DNA from: a virus
Virus record (IMG/VR): IMGVR_UViG_3300025030_000131
Span: 1-55,529 of that record
Reading direction: 5' to 3' (one strand)
DNA length: 55,529 bases
Below are positions 27,003 to 36,607 of this stretch, in pieces. Positions within the stretch are counted from its first letter, which is position 1, and each line of letters opens with the position of its first letter. The notes beneath the pieces are model-generated. The model did no database searches and was not told the DNA's origin. It saw nothing but the letters and a program-made list of their open reading frames with translations. Position numbers and translations under genes: made by a program.

Positions 27003-28163
27003 CTAGGAGCAGCAGCGGAAACCGATGAGGCTGAAGGCGAGCCGCGGCGAGTTGTTGCCGCTGACCGACCAGCCACCCGCGTAAGTCGAGTTGTTCCAGC
27101 CGCCGCCGCGGAGGAGGGCGCGAGGACCCTGCAAGGCGTCGGCTCCAGTGGTAGCTCCAAACGGTGAATACGACTCGCCACCCTCCGCTTCACCTGTCCA
27201 TGAGCTAGTCGTCCATGCAGACCCAGCCTGGTCTGTATAAACGTCCTGCACAGGTGACCAGGTCGAAACTCTTTCCCAAACATTACCGGTCATATCGTAG
27301 CAACCCAGCGTGGAGACGCAGTTGGCGAGTGTGCCGGTTGGGTTGCTATTGACGTTGGCTGCCGCAGTCCAGCAGGTTGTGTTATTGTTCGCGCCTGCCG
27401 GTGTGCCAAATGCTGCCATGCTCCATTCATCATTCGTGCATAAGCGTTTGCCTGCGTTCATGCAGGCTTTGTATTGCGCGAAATAAGTCAAGCTTACCCA
27501 GGGCGTAGCATTGTAGGCAGATGCCGCCGCATTCCCAGCGTGGATGGCCTTGCCGGTGTTGCCAGAATTAGACGCGATGTATATATCTATCATCCAGTTA
27601 GAGCCTGGATACTGTACCATACCCGGCTTCGGTCCCTTTTCTGGATAATCCACATCGCCATCTTCTCTGGCGCTTGCAACCGAATACCTCGAAATGGCGC
27701 TGCTGCCGTTATTGTGTAACCATCCGATCAATCTGGATGTTGCCACCGAGTATCCGCTTGGATAACTGGCACTCGCTGAAATTTTGACGTTGAACTGACT
27801 GCCCGTTCCCGCGACAGCATAGACATAATAATTCATGCCAGCCGCCTCCGATCCGGTGTCCAAATCTGCAAAGGTCGCATTGAACGCGGCAGTTCTTGCG
27901 TATCCGATCCCATTTATTTCCAATTCCCCCACGCCAACCTGGATCGTGCCTGCGTCGACGTAAGAGAGGAAGCATTTGTATTTTTTGCTCCGCCGATCCC
28001 CCCATACCCAGGCCGCCTGAACCTCGTCATAATACCCATCATGGCCTGTGGCGACGTCATGCACATGCTCGCCGCCAACCAAACCAGTGAGTGCATTGAT
28101 TTGTGCCGTTGCCAGGCGGATTGCCACCGCAGGCCGTCCATATTGAATATCATTCTTTTTCAT
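27003..28163 (-). CDS. DGR variable protein: receptor-binding tip with FGE/C-type-lectin fold
   Basis: 386 residues. The N-terminal 180 residues are a beta-rich attachment part (HVHDVATGHDGYYDEV, YYVYAVAGTGSQF). The C-terminal domain has the formylglycine-generating-enzyme (SUMF1) type of C-type lectin fold used by many DGR targets: NAAASAYNATPWVSLTYFAQ, GKRLCTNDEWSMAA, LGCYDMTGNVWERV, then RALLRGGGWNNSTYAGG and GFRCCS. The variable repeat covers residues from RALLRGG to about 9 residues from the end. Compared with the template, AAC codons have become Gly, Tyr, Ser, Leu, Phe and Leu and one ACG Ser. It probably binds the host receptor. Confidence 0.88.
   Translation of the reverse strand: MKKNDIQYGRPAVAIRLATAQINALTGLVGGEHVHDVATGHDGYYDEVQAAWVWGDRRSKKYKCFLSYVDAGTIQVGVGELEINGIGYARTAAFNATFADLDTGSEAAGMNYYVYAVAGTGSQFNVKISASASYPSGYSVATSRLIGWLHNNGSSAISRYSVASAREDGDVDYPEKGPKPGMVQYPGSNWMIDIYIASNSGNTGKAIHAGNAAASAYNATPWVSLTYFAQYKACMNAGKRLCTNDEWSMAAFGTPAGANNNTTCWTAAANVNSNPTGTLANCVSTLGCYDMTGNVWERVSTWSPVQDVYTDQAGSAWTTSSWTGEAEGGESYSPFGATTGADALQGPRALLRGGGWNNSTYAGGWSVSGNNSPRLAFSLIGFRCCS
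27027..27122 (-). repeat. DGR variable repeat (VR)
   Basis: Last part of the variable-protein gene, 571 bases from the template repeat. Changed codons relative to TR: AAC to GGC, AAC to TAC, ACG to TCG, AAC to AGC, AAC to CTC, AAC to TTC, AAC to CTC. No change at any template C, G or T. Beyond it (27003-27026, coding GFRCCS) no match to the present template side remains. Confidence 0.95.
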
Positions 28164-30058
28164 TACGCAACCCTCCAGAATTCAAACGAAGAATATACTT
28201 CAACGTCTGTGTAATTGCTTACCCTGGCTTTGACAGATACGCCCACCCCATAATCAGCCTGCGCCGTCTGCGCCATATATTGGACTTCTAGAATTTTGGA
28301 TGCTGTCAATGTAAATCTACCGGACAGCGGAATATGCGCCCCAAAGTTCAGATGGCCTGTTACTCCCAACATATCGGGAACCATGACAGAGTCTGTTATG
28401 TTGTACAAACGTAATTGAGTCGCGTTTGTACCGTAGAACGCACATAGGATATGGGCATCATAAACTCCAGCGGCAAGTGTGATCTGATTGGATGCAATAG
28501 AACAAATTCCGCCAACGTCCTGTACCTCAGTATTCACAATTCTGGTTGTCCATGCGTTTGCCACTGCCGAGCCTCCCTCAGTTCCGTTTGCGCGTTCGTC
28601 ATGCAATAAAACATAATCAGGGGATTTGAGAGTAACAGACCCACCACCGTTATTTTGAAGTGTCCCATTGGGGACAATGATCTTCCCAACATTACTTACC
28701 GAGGGAGACCCATCCTCTTCTTCCATCGTCAGGTTGAATGGAGTTGACCCTCCCCCAAAAATTCCACCAGTTGTGACAGTCAACGTATCTGCCCCATCTG
28801 CCACCTGATCCACATTCAAGGTCAGGATGTCACCTTCTACGAAATCAGTAATCAGTGGGGTTGTGACCTTCACCCATCCGTTTACATCATCCCATTCAAT
28901 GACAGGTCGAAAGTCATCGTACACGTCCTGAAATATCGAGGTCATCCCGTTCAGGATAATGTCAAAGATGTTCGATCCATACGGTTCTCCCCACTTCCGC
29001 AGACGAAAATACCAAACATGGATATTGGCCGGCCCGGTGATCAATATCGAAGGGGCGATGTCATCCAGAACCGCAAGGGCACCGTCTTTTACAAAACCAA
29101 AAGCACCTCCGCCGCCACCTTCAATGCGCCAATCTGCCGCGCCCATAGTGGCATCGTATAACTTGTATATGATTGAAGTGCTCTGATCCAGCCATTCATC
29201 TGTGACAAGATAGCCCAAAGTCTCATCATCATTGACAGTGGGCGCGGTAAAATTCAAGAACTTGCGAACATATAGCGGATCGGTGATATCTAAATCAGGC
29301 GAAAAGACTGAAGGCGTATTGAGAATATCACCCCAATCAATAGCAGCCGCCAATCCTCCCTCACCCCCGTACCCCGTAAAGCGCGGATCGAAAATATCGG
29401 GATCGCTTGGATTATTGCCGATCCTGGTCTGACCTGCGTAGGTTTTTACTGAAAATAATAACCTGCGATTGTAGGCCGTTACGGGTATCTCCGCCGGGGT
29501 CAGTAACGGCCTTGAGTCTGCATCGCTACCCGCCTCATAATAGATCGTGCCGTCTGTGCCCACTTCCACATTGACCCATCGGGCATTGCCGGCCGGCACG
29601 TAGGAGGTCAGGTCGAAATCCTGTGTATTGATTACTTTGAATCCGTCCAGATAATACCAATATCCTCCAAGCTGCACGGTCATCCCTCCGGTGGGCGCGG
29701 GCAGGCCGCTCAGAATCTGTTCATTTCTAACCCATGTCGGGTTATCGCTCTCTCCGATGGTATGGTTGTGTTCCGGTATGTCGGGGATGCTTGTGTCGGG
29801 ATATACGTCCCTCGATCCCAAGACCTGCAATAAACTCGACCCAGGCAGATACCCCACCCACACCGGCCACTTGAGTCGGTTTGGGGAGCGTTGATTCCTG
29901 ACCTTCAATACCTGACCTGTGATATGGACGGTCACATATACCCGAAAAGAATCGTATTTGACTTCATCGGTGTGAAGATTTCCGATAAAGGCGGGAATCC
30001 GCGTATCCCGGCGGGCGATCTGAATGTCACCGATTAGATTGCGAGACTGTTTATCCAT
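28163..30058 (-). CDS. Tail fibre / tail-tip structural protein
   Basis: 631 residues from ATG 30058, which shares a base with the previous stop (TAATG). The N-terminal third (RVYVTVHITGQVLKVRNQRS) would attach to the tail; the rest is beta-rich with Gly/Asp/Thr, DYVLLHDERANGTEGGSA and a C-terminal jelly-roll-like part (GVYDAHILCAFYGTNATQLR, FTLTASKILEVQYMAQTAQA) like TNF/C1q-type fibre heads. It lies between the large tail protein and the variable tip protein, so probably links them. Confidence 0.65.
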   Translation of the reverse strand: MDKQSRNLIGDIQIARRDTRIPAFIGNLHTDEVKYDSFRVYVTVHITGQVLKVRNQRSPNRLKWPVWVGYLPGSSLLQVLGSRDVYPDTSIPDIPEHNHTIGESDNPTWVRNEQILSGLPAPTGGMTVQLGGYWYYLDGFKVINTQDFDLTSYVPAGNARWVNVEVGTDGTIYYEAGSDADSRPLLTPAEIPVTAYNRRLLFSVKTYAGQTRIGNNPSDPDIFDPRFTGYGGEGGLAAAIDWGDILNTPSVFSPDLDITDPLYVRKFLNFTAPTVNDDETLGYLVTDEWLDQSTSIIYKLYDATMGAADWRIEGGGGGAFGFVKDGALAVLDDIAPSILITGPANIHVWYFRLRKWGEPYGSNIFDIILNGMTSIFQDVYDDFRPVIEWDDVNGWVKVTTPLITDFVEGDILTLNVDQVADGADTLTVTTGGIFGGGSTPFNLTMEEEDGSPSVSNVGKIIVPNGTLQNNGGGSVTLKSPDYVLLHDERANGTEGGSAVANAWTTRIVNTEVQDVGGICSIASNQITLAAGVYDAHILCAFYGTNATQLRLYNITDSVMVPDMLGVTGHLNFGAHIPLSGRFTLTASKILEVQYMAQTAQADYGVGVSVKARVSNYTDVEVYSSFEFWRVA

Positions 30059-33021
30059 TATTCGATAAACCTGCACAGGTAAATGTCAATCAACGGCGCA
30101 ATATACCCAAGATTGCCGGTCTTTTCAAAATAACTTGCCCCTACGTCGCCGGTGAATCGGATTACTATGCCGCCTCCGAAGATGAAACGATTGTCATCCC
30201 CGCAATTCTCCCATACATCTGATCCGTTGGGAATCACCCCAGATACCGGAACCCACGTTATTCCGGCGTCCTCTGTTTTATAAGCCGTGAAGGTTCCATC
30301 TTGTGATCCTGCCATGGCAATATTGGAAGTTGGGGAAAATGCTATGCCCTGCCGGCTGTCAGGTTGTATGGCCGTAAACGGCGTCTCGATCCCCGCTGCA
30401 AACCTCATGTATCCATTGGTAGGGTTGTTATAGACAATTAGAAAATCATAACCTCTGGCGGAAGTGGCATAGGGCGAATAACCGGATGCCCAAAAACTGC
30501 CTTGCACAGTGTCAGAATAAGCACCTGCCGCATTGAGTCTGATATAGACGGGGTTTGTAAGGCTGCCCTGAATCCCTGCACCGCTCACAGCCGCAATCGA
30601 CCAGCCGCCGCCATTCCAGAAAATTGGCTGTTCCGTACCATGCAACAAGTTTCGTATGTAGATGGGTGAACCCGCAACCGCGCCCTCGCAAAAAGTGATG
30701 TAGATACTTCCGTATTGTCCATCATTAGGCCACGACCACGCGCGACCTCCTGTAATGACAATGCTGTCATCCTGGTTGGGATCAACCCCTATCCCGCGTA
30801 TGCCGGAATTTAGGTACCATCCTTCCACTGGATAAGCAGTCCATGATTGCACTAATTCCCATGTGGCTCCCACGCCAGCCGCGCGATAAACAGACTCGTA
30901 TCCTTGATTGCTGCCTGCCTTTTCCTTTGTCAGTATGTAAATAGCTCCCACTGGTGTGACTTGAATTTGAACAATAGCATCCCTTTCATCTTCTGTAAGA
31001 CCATTATTCATGGTTTTCCAGATAACATCAGCGGCATCCGCGTCAAAATTCTCCGTATATAGGACTCCGAATAAGGGTGCTACAATCACAACTTTTTTGG
31101 GATGATTGAGATTGATTTCGCCGGGAGGCATGGGGGGGGAGATTGGCGGCGGGATTGGAATTGTCGGCGGGGGAGGGAGTTCAAAATCCTCATCAATTCC
31201 ACTATCCGCCGGCACGTCCCCATCGACATTCAACTCTTCCACCGACTCGTCCTCGAACTGCACAATGGTATGGGCATATCCAGAATCGCGATCCCATAAA
31301 TATTCAATGGAACGGGGACAAAGGTATCCGTTGTATGGGACTCCTCTTGGGTTGTCTGCGGCCAGCATGACGATACTGGCGCGGCAATATTGGGCGACAC
31401 TGAACATGCGGTTATTTCCAACAAACTCAACAGGCAAATCATCGAAGAGCCTGTTGTCCCATCCAACCAAAAGACCAGCCAGGGCATTGCCCTGACTCTG
31501 ACTTGATAATAATAACTTCTCCATTGAGTCGGGATCGCCATAAGGGAATGGGATATGACCCGGTGACAGGGAAAAATAGGCAAAACCAGACCCATATTGA
31601 TCCACCTTTATCCCAGAGGAAAGCATTTGTGCCCTTTCCTCATACAGGTGCAATTCAACGCCTATCATATCCTGCCAGTCATCCGAGGTAATGGCCTGCA
31701 CCACAGGCCAGGCCGTTCTATCGGCCTCCGGCACAAGCTGCGGCTCGACTCTCAGATAGGCATACCCCAACCGATCAAATACCAGACTGGCAATGATGCT
31801 CGTAAATGCCATTTCCTCGATTTGCGCCCACAGATTCGTATTGATGCTTGCCATTTCAAGTGCCAGCCTTGTGTCGTTGCTTGGGTAGAAATCACAGAAC
31901 CTCAAAACGGTGGAACGGTAACGGAGCAGGTGGAATATGGCGCGGTCTATATTCAGGTCGGGCATATCCGTCCACAGACTCGGAGTGTTGATCGCCCTTT
32001 CCAACCCGGTGGGGAAGGTGGTTATTTTAGCGAGCCAGTATTTCCAGCCCTGTATGGTGATCTCCACGTTGCCAGTTTCCTCGTTGAAAGACATGGCATC
32101 GTCTGAAATCCTGCCAACCGATACGACATTTTCCTCCCCTTCGCAGTACCCGATGGACTCCACCTGGGAGTCGTAATAATCCTTTGCAAATAGGATCGTA
32201 AAGGCGCGGGCAACCATATTGGTCAGGTCGGCGTTCTCCGTCATCTGCACTTCAAAATATACGTCCTTGCCCTCATTGACTCTCACGGTATGGAGGTAGG
32301 TATTGATCTCGTTGATGTCTTTGACAAAGACATAGCGCATGCCGCGATAGGTCTTTCCTTCGCTGGTCGTCGCTGTGCAATAGATGACATAATTTCCCTC
32401 GGCATCCCATTCAAAAGTAGGGGTAGCCGTGTTGGGATTGGTGATATTTGAGGATCCGGGGGCTGTCCATGCGTAGGATGCTATGGTTGCGCCGAAAACC
32501 CATGAGTTCGAGGCGTCCCGCTCCAAAGTTACCGGATTCCCCGAAAACGGGATGACCACATGCCCGCCCATGTTGACCACCGGCTCGAATTCCTCATGCT
32601 GGTCGGTATATGCCTCCTCGTAATCTATCAGGAATTCACCGTCCACGATCTTGATATGTTTTGGGAGAATGTCGTAATCGTCCGCAATAGTCAGGTAACA
32701 ATCGGCCTGCCAGTCGATATGAGACAACTCGCCAATGTAGAATATGCTGGAGGTGGGGGCTTTCCTGATCCTGCAAATGCCCAGGTCGCTTGCCCCGGCG
32801 GTTGTGCCAACCAGCATAGTCATATCCACCAGGACATCGGCTAATGTGCCGACTCCGGTATTGTAATCAATAGAACCCACCATGTCGGTTGAAGTGGGGA
32901 CTCCATTCAGGCGCGCGGTATAGATCACGTTTGGCACGCGGGGGATCACAAACATTTCCGAGTATTGATTCTTGCCTCGTTGTTTGGTTAGTTCCGGGGA
33001 GGTGATGGCTCTAACAGACAT
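30058..33021 (-). CDS. Large tail protein with PKD-like domain and propeller-like C-terminus
   Basis: 987 residues. N-terminal 140: baseplate-like start. About 150-235: PKD-type immunoglobulin fold (NSWVFGATIASYAWTAPGSS, TFEWDAEGNYVIYCTATTSE). Middle: mixed alpha/beta. About residue 615 a proline-rich hinge (ELPPPPTIPIPPPISPPMPP). C-terminal 340: repeats of the sialidase/BNR type (TEDAGITWVPVSGV, GSQDGTFTAYK) suggesting a beta-propeller, likely for host-surface binding. Follows the tape measure and a small tail gene, the position of tail-tip proteins in siphoviruses. Confidence 0.7.
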   Translation of the reverse strand: MSVRAITSPELTKQRGKNQYSEMFVIPRVPNVIYTARLNGVPTSTDMVGSIDYNTGVGTLADVLVDMTMLVGTTAGASDLGICRIRKAPTSSIFYIGELSHIDWQADCYLTIADDYDILPKHIKIVDGEFLIDYEEAYTDQHEEFEPVVNMGGHVVIPFSGNPVTLERDASNSWVFGATIASYAWTAPGSSNITNPNTATPTFEWDAEGNYVIYCTATTSEGKTYRGMRYVFVKDINEINTYLHTVRVNEGKDVYFEVQMTENADLTNMVARAFTILFAKDYYDSQVESIGYCEGEENVVSVGRISDDAMSFNEETGNVEITIQGWKYWLAKITTFPTGLERAINTPSLWTDMPDLNIDRAIFHLLRYRSTVLRFCDFYPSNDTRLALEMASINTNLWAQIEEMAFTSIIASLVFDRLGYAYLRVEPQLVPEADRTAWPVVQAITSDDWQDMIGVELHLYEERAQMLSSGIKVDQYGSGFAYFSLSPGHIPFPYGDPDSMEKLLLSSQSQGNALAGLLVGWDNRLFDDLPVEFVGNNRMFSVAQYCRASIVMLAADNPRGVPYNGYLCPRSIEYLWDRDSGYAHTIVQFEDESVEELNVDGDVPADSGIDEDFELPPPPTIPIPPPISPPMPPGEINLNHPKKVVIVAPLFGVLYTENFDADAADVIWKTMNNGLTEDERDAIVQIQVTPVGAIYILTKEKAGSNQGYESVYRAAGVGATWELVQSWTAYPVEGWYLNSGIRGIGVDPNQDDSIVITGGRAWSWPNDGQYGSIYITFCEGAVAGSPIYIRNLLHGTEQPIFWNGGGWSIAAVSGAGIQGSLTNPVYIRLNAAGAYSDTVQGSFWASGYSPYATSARGYDFLIVYNNPTNGYMRFAAGIETPFTAIQPDSRQGIAFSPTSNIAMAGSQDGTFTAYKTEDAGITWVPVSGVIPNGSDVWENCGDDNRFIFGGGIVIRFTGDVGASYFEKTGNLGYIAPLIDIYLCRFIE

Positions 33022-33404
33022 TAGGTTATCTTCTCCAATAAAAGAAAGGATAATGAAAACTTCAATCTGGATTGATTCTCTCTCTGCTCGGCTTCCACCG
33101 GCCAGTACATCCTTGTCCTGTAATCCTCCCAGGCCGGGGAGGCAAGGGAGTCGTTGTAGAATCGGCCATAGACCTCAGCCGACAAGCCGGTGCAAAATGC
33201 CCTTAGAATATTGCGCGAACTTACATCTATGAATCCCCAATCCCAAATGCTTGTCGCAAAACCCTGTCCCAGGGTATGTAGACTCCCGGTTCTGACCGCG
33301 AGTGAGAATGGCTTAAATTCGCTTCTCGGTGCTCTCTTGACTCCCAACTCGAAAAGGTATTGCATGGCCTCATGGGTTGTGCCTATGGAAAACTCGTACC
33401 TCAT
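33021..33404 (-). CDS. Distal-tail/tail-tip protein
   Basis: 127 residues, ATGA-coupled to the tape measure. MRYEFSIGTTHEAMQYLFEL and WDWGFIDVSSRNILRAFCTG, strand-rich. Placed directly after the tape measure, where distal tail (Dit-like) proteins are found; the sequence itself does not prove this. Confidence 0.55.
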   Translation of the reverse strand: MRYEFSIGTTHEAMQYLFELGVKRAPRSEFKPFSLAVRTGSLHTLGQGFATSIWDWGFIDVSSRNILRAFCTGLSAEVYGRFYNDSLASPAWEDYRTRMYWPVEAEQRENQSRLKFSLSFLLLEKIT

Positions 33405-35902
33405 CGTCTACCTCTTGGTTTCAGGGCGCTGGTAAATAGGCGCAGGGCTTTTTGCGCAGCCTCATCCTCGATGGCGCGGCGCTCTGCCAGGGGGATCGAG
33501 GAGTCGAATCTCCTCGAGTCGTTCAGAGTCAACGACCCGCTGGCTCCCGCGGCAAGCGTGTTCAATAACGCCTGTTGGGATAGATGACTGCCTATCAGAC
33601 TCTCGGCGGCGGCGGTGGTCGCCGGGGCAAGCACGAATTCCCGACTCTTCATGTTATACAGCCCGTCCCCGGTATATCCGCCGGAGTGCCGTGAGGGGAT
33701 CAGCCCCGCACCGGCACCACCGGATGATGTGCTTGTCCTGAAGAGCCGCGCCTGTGCCTGCAACCATAATTCGGTCTCGGCCAGGATCACGCTGTAATAT
33801 CGGCTCCGCAACAACCTCTCGGCGTTCATGGCGTTGCCCATGTCCTTGATCTGTTCGTAGGCCGCAATGATCCTGCGCCGGCGTTCCTCGTTGTAGGCCA
33901 TTTGAAGCTGGGCCAGTTCCTCGGCCTTTTGTCTTTGTATTTCCTGTAACCGTTGCGCGTGCGCGGCCTGTTCTTCCAGTATTTCCTGGGCGGCCCTTGC
34001 CTTCGCGTCGATTACATCCTGCTGGTATTTTGCCAGGCGTTCGGCGCGTTCGCGCTCGAAACTCCGTCGCAGGTCGGCCAACTGTATCTGAGTCTGCCTT
34101 CGGCGTTCCTGAATCTCCTTATCCGTGTTGTTCTCGATCTCGGATTTTTGACGGTCAAATTCCCTTTGAGCCTTGACCAATCCGAGCGCGTCGCGTGACC
34201 TGGTGAGCTCGTCTTTTTGAAGGGCGAAGTCCTCCTCCAGCTTACGCAGTTCCTCCTGCGCGTCACGTTGGATTTGCAGGACTTCCTCGTTCCCGTCCCG
34301 GATAATGTCGCCCCTTTGGGTCTGGTAATCAATCTCGGCTTGCTGGTTCGCTTTGGCAAAGTTCGCGGACAGGTTGGATAGGGTATCCGCAAGGGTGGCC
34401 TTGATCCGTGAAATGGACTGCGCCAGTTGAATATTGGCCTTTGCAATGGCGTCGTTCATGCGGTTGATGATGTCCACCCGGTCACTCGCCAGTTCCCTTT
34501 CGGCTTCGATGTTATCCTTTTCCAATTGGATGATGATCTTCATTCCTTCCGCGTCGGCCGCCGCCTGTTCGGTGGATGCGGAAAGGTCGTCGAGGGCATC
34601 GGTCAATTCGTCCATGTTGTCATCCAATCCATAGATGGCCTTGACTGTATTCCAGATGCTTGCGGCGGCTTTATCGCCCGCCGGCCCCGTCTTTTCGAGC
34701 AGGAGTAATAATGATCCCAGCGGCAAAAGTGCGTACTTCTTGAATGATTCCCCTATGTCTCCAAAGGATTGATCCGTCCCCATGATCTTGTTGAGTCCGC
34801 GCCTTTCAAGTTCCACCAGAAATGCGCCAGCCAGTAGAATCCCCGCCGCCGGCGCTACCTGCGCCAATGCGCCGGCACCTCCGATGGTTGCCGTTGCACC
34901 ACCCGCGATCTTCTGCCCAGCGACTCCCGCCAGGAATTTATCCACCGAGGTCTTGAACATATAAGTGGATGCAGCGTATTTCAATTGAGCGGCGATCAAG
35001 GTGACATCCGCAAAGAAGCGGACTCCCTTCGCTACCAACATACCCACCGCGCCCACGGTTGCTATGACCAGCCCTGTATTCAGGGCGGCCCTTACCAGGT
35101 CGGGATGCCGTTCAATGAACTTTGATCCCTTCTCGGCCAGGGCTGCGGCCTTTTCGAGCAGGGGCAGGATCGCGCTCATACCCACCCGTCCAATACGTTG
35201 ATAGGAAAGTTGTATCCTCTGCTGTGCGGTCAGCCACTTCCGGGTCGTCTCATCCACGACTCCGCCGGCTTCCTTGATCCTTTGGGCTTCCTGATTGGCG
35301 GCCAGGAAGATACTGCCCACGATGGCGGAACCGGTCAGGAATAACCCGCTGGATATGCGGTTGATTGCCAGTGCGGCTTGATTTAGATCGGCCACCCTTT
35401 TCTCGGTTTGGGCAAGCTGCTGGTCGAATTTTTTTATTTGCGCCTGGGCTGTCAGTGCAGCTCTGCCCGTATTGAATAGTTCATCCGACAGGTTCTCTAT
35501 TTCCCGCTCTGACAATCCACTCAATTTTGCCATGTCTGAAATGGCACGATTGAGCATTTTTATTTCTTGCTTTTCTTCTTTTATGGATTGCGCGGATTTC
35601 TCCGCAGCTGCGGCGCGGGATTTTTCTGCGTCAAGATTCACCTTTGAAAACTTACGCAGCTCATCGGCGGATACTTTTGCCCCTGTTTTTATATCAACAA
35701 GATTTCCCTCCATAAGCTTGAATGACTTGTTGAACTTTTCTGAAAATTTTTGAAAATCGTCTCCCAAAGAATCGGTAGCATGAGAGACAGACTTCTCCAA
35801 ATCATCCACGTTTTTGGCGGTCTTTTTTAGGCCGGCGTCAACCTCTGCCGACTTAGCCTTATCCAATATAAGTTGTAGTAGGAGACCTACATTGTCAGCC
35901 AT
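33401..35902 (-). CDS. Tail tape measure protein
   Basis: 833 residues. Begins MADNVGLLLQLILDKAK with a helical coiled coil; residues about 80-180 continue it; hydrophobic segments lie near 185-205 and 270-375 (LVIATVGAVGMLVAKGVRFF, ATIGGAGALAQVAPAAGILL); residues 480-700 form a very long charged coiled coil (EEVLQIQRDAQEELRKLEED, KAEELAQLQMAYNEERRRR-like). It sets tail length and later enters the membrane. At about 1.5 angstrom per residue of helix, tail length would be about 125 nm. Follows the tail chaperone pair. Confidence 0.92.
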   Translation of the reverse strand: MADNVGLLLQLILDKAKSAEVDAGLKKTAKNVDDLEKSVSHATDSLGDDFQKFSEKFNKSFKLMEGNLVDIKTGAKVSADELRKFSKVNLDAEKSRAAAAEKSAQSIKEEKQEIKMLNRAISDMAKLSGLSEREIENLSDELFNTGRAALTAQAQIKKFDQQLAQTEKRVADLNQAALAINRISSGLFLTGSAIVGSIFLAANQEAQRIKEAGGVVDETTRKWLTAQQRIQLSYQRIGRVGMSAILPLLEKAAALAEKGSKFIERHPDLVRAALNTGLVIATVGAVGMLVAKGVRFFADVTLIAAQLKYAASTYMFKTSVDKFLAGVAGQKIAGGATATIGGAGALAQVAPAAGILLAGAFLVELERRGLNKIMGTDQSFGDIGESFKKYALLPLGSLLLLLEKTGPAGDKAAASIWNTVKAIYGLDDNMDELTDALDDLSASTEQAAADAEGMKIIIQLEKDNIEAERELASDRVDIINRMNDAIAKANIQLAQSISRIKATLADTLSNLSANFAKANQQAEIDYQTQRGDIIRDGNEEVLQIQRDAQEELRKLEEDFALQKDELTRSRDALGLVKAQREFDRQKSEIENNTDKEIQERRRQTQIQLADLRRSFERERAERLAKYQQDVIDAKARAAQEILEEQAAHAQRLQEIQRQKAEELAQLQMAYNEERRRRIIAAYEQIKDMGNAMNAERLLRSRYYSVILAETELWLQAQARLFRTSTSSGGAGAGLIPSRHSGGYTGDGLYNMKSREFVLAPATTAAAESLIGSHLSQQALLNTLAAGASGSLTLNDSRRFDSSIPLAERRAIEDEAAQKALRLFTSALKPRGRR

Positions 35903-35903
35903 T

Positions 35904-36218
35904 TTATTGCTTATCCTGATCGCGCCATTGCTTGAAAATCTGCTGAACCATCTTCTCGAAGACGGAGTCTATTTCCAGAATATCGTCCATCAGCATATCG
36001 GGTTGTTCAAGAAAACCGCCCCTGTACGGAAGGTGTTTCCCGCCAAGAGCGCGATAGTTTGTCCAGTAGGGGAAAGCCCTATCGAATCTCTCTTTTGAAA
36101 TGTTGAACGTTTCAGGCAGGGAGTAGGACGGGTCTTTTTCGGGCAAAAGGTCTATGAGGACTTTTTGGATTTCAAAGGCTTCGGCCTTTTTGTTCTCGTA
36201 TTCCTGCTCTTTTTTTTT
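35904..36218 (-). CDS. Tail assembly chaperone, frameshifted extension
   Basis: Reading in the -1 frame from the A9 run at 36210-36218 gives an uninterrupted peptide (KKKEQEYENKKAEAFEIQ..., then PEKDPSYSLPETFNI to the stop at 35904). The only in-frame starts are internal (TTG near 36146). This is the classical T part of a gpG/gpGT-type pair: a small share of ribosomes slips on the A-run and makes a longer chaperone that binds the tape measure. It lies immediately before the tape measure gene. Confidence 0.75.
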   Translation of the reverse strand, partial: KKKEQEYENKKAEAFEIQKVLIDLLPEKDPSYSLPETFNISKERFDRAFPYWTNYRALGGKHLPYRGGFLEQPDMLMDDILEIDSVFEKMVQQIFKQWRDQDKQ

Positions 36219-36604
36219 GCTTGTTCCTGCCTGTCCAGGTAGACCGTGAGTCTCCGCTCCTGCTCATCCAGCAGGGAGAAGATTTTCGGGTTCATCTTGC
36301 GGGCCTTCTTGACCCATTGCTCGATGTCCTCGCTCTTCAGCCAAAGGAATTCATCGTAGGACTTCGGCAGGTCGCCCTCGGAACAGGCCATACAGGGAAT
36401 ATAGAGCGTGAACAGGGAGTCCTTGATGCCCTCGCTCAGATCCGGGTCACCCTCGATGGCAACCACCATTTCACCGATCCTGCGGGATGTGTGGCCGGTG
36501 GTTTCGTGGATGATGATGATCCTCCCTGAAAGGTTGAATTCCTCGAATAATAGATGCGATTCCTTCAACCTTTCAAGGAGCGTTTGTTTCTCTGAGGCTT
36601 GCAT
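36152..36604 (-). CDS. Tail assembly chaperone (G-type)
   Basis: 150 residues, helical and acidic to mixed, ending in a very basic tail (KKKSRNTRTKRPKPLKSKK) that arises downstream of the slippery A9 run (coding GCAAAAAAAAAG). About two thirds (WLKSEDIEQWVKKARKMNPK, LLDEQERRLTVYLDRQEQ) is shared with the frameshift product. Follows the major tail protein, as usual. Confidence 0.75.
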   Translation of the reverse strand: MQASEKQTLLERLKESHLLFEEFNLSGRIIIIHETTGHTSRRIGEMVVAIEGDPDLSEGIKDSLFTLYIPCMACSEGDLPKSYDEFLWLKSEDIEQWVKKARKMNPKIFSLLDEQERRLTVYLDRQEQAKKKSRNTRTKRPKPLKSKKSS

Positions 36605-36607
36605 GGC

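Noticed and set aside
28163-33021. Second variable repeat in the larger fibre genes
   Set aside because: No stretch resembling the template repeat 26456-26551 was noticed outside 27027-27122.
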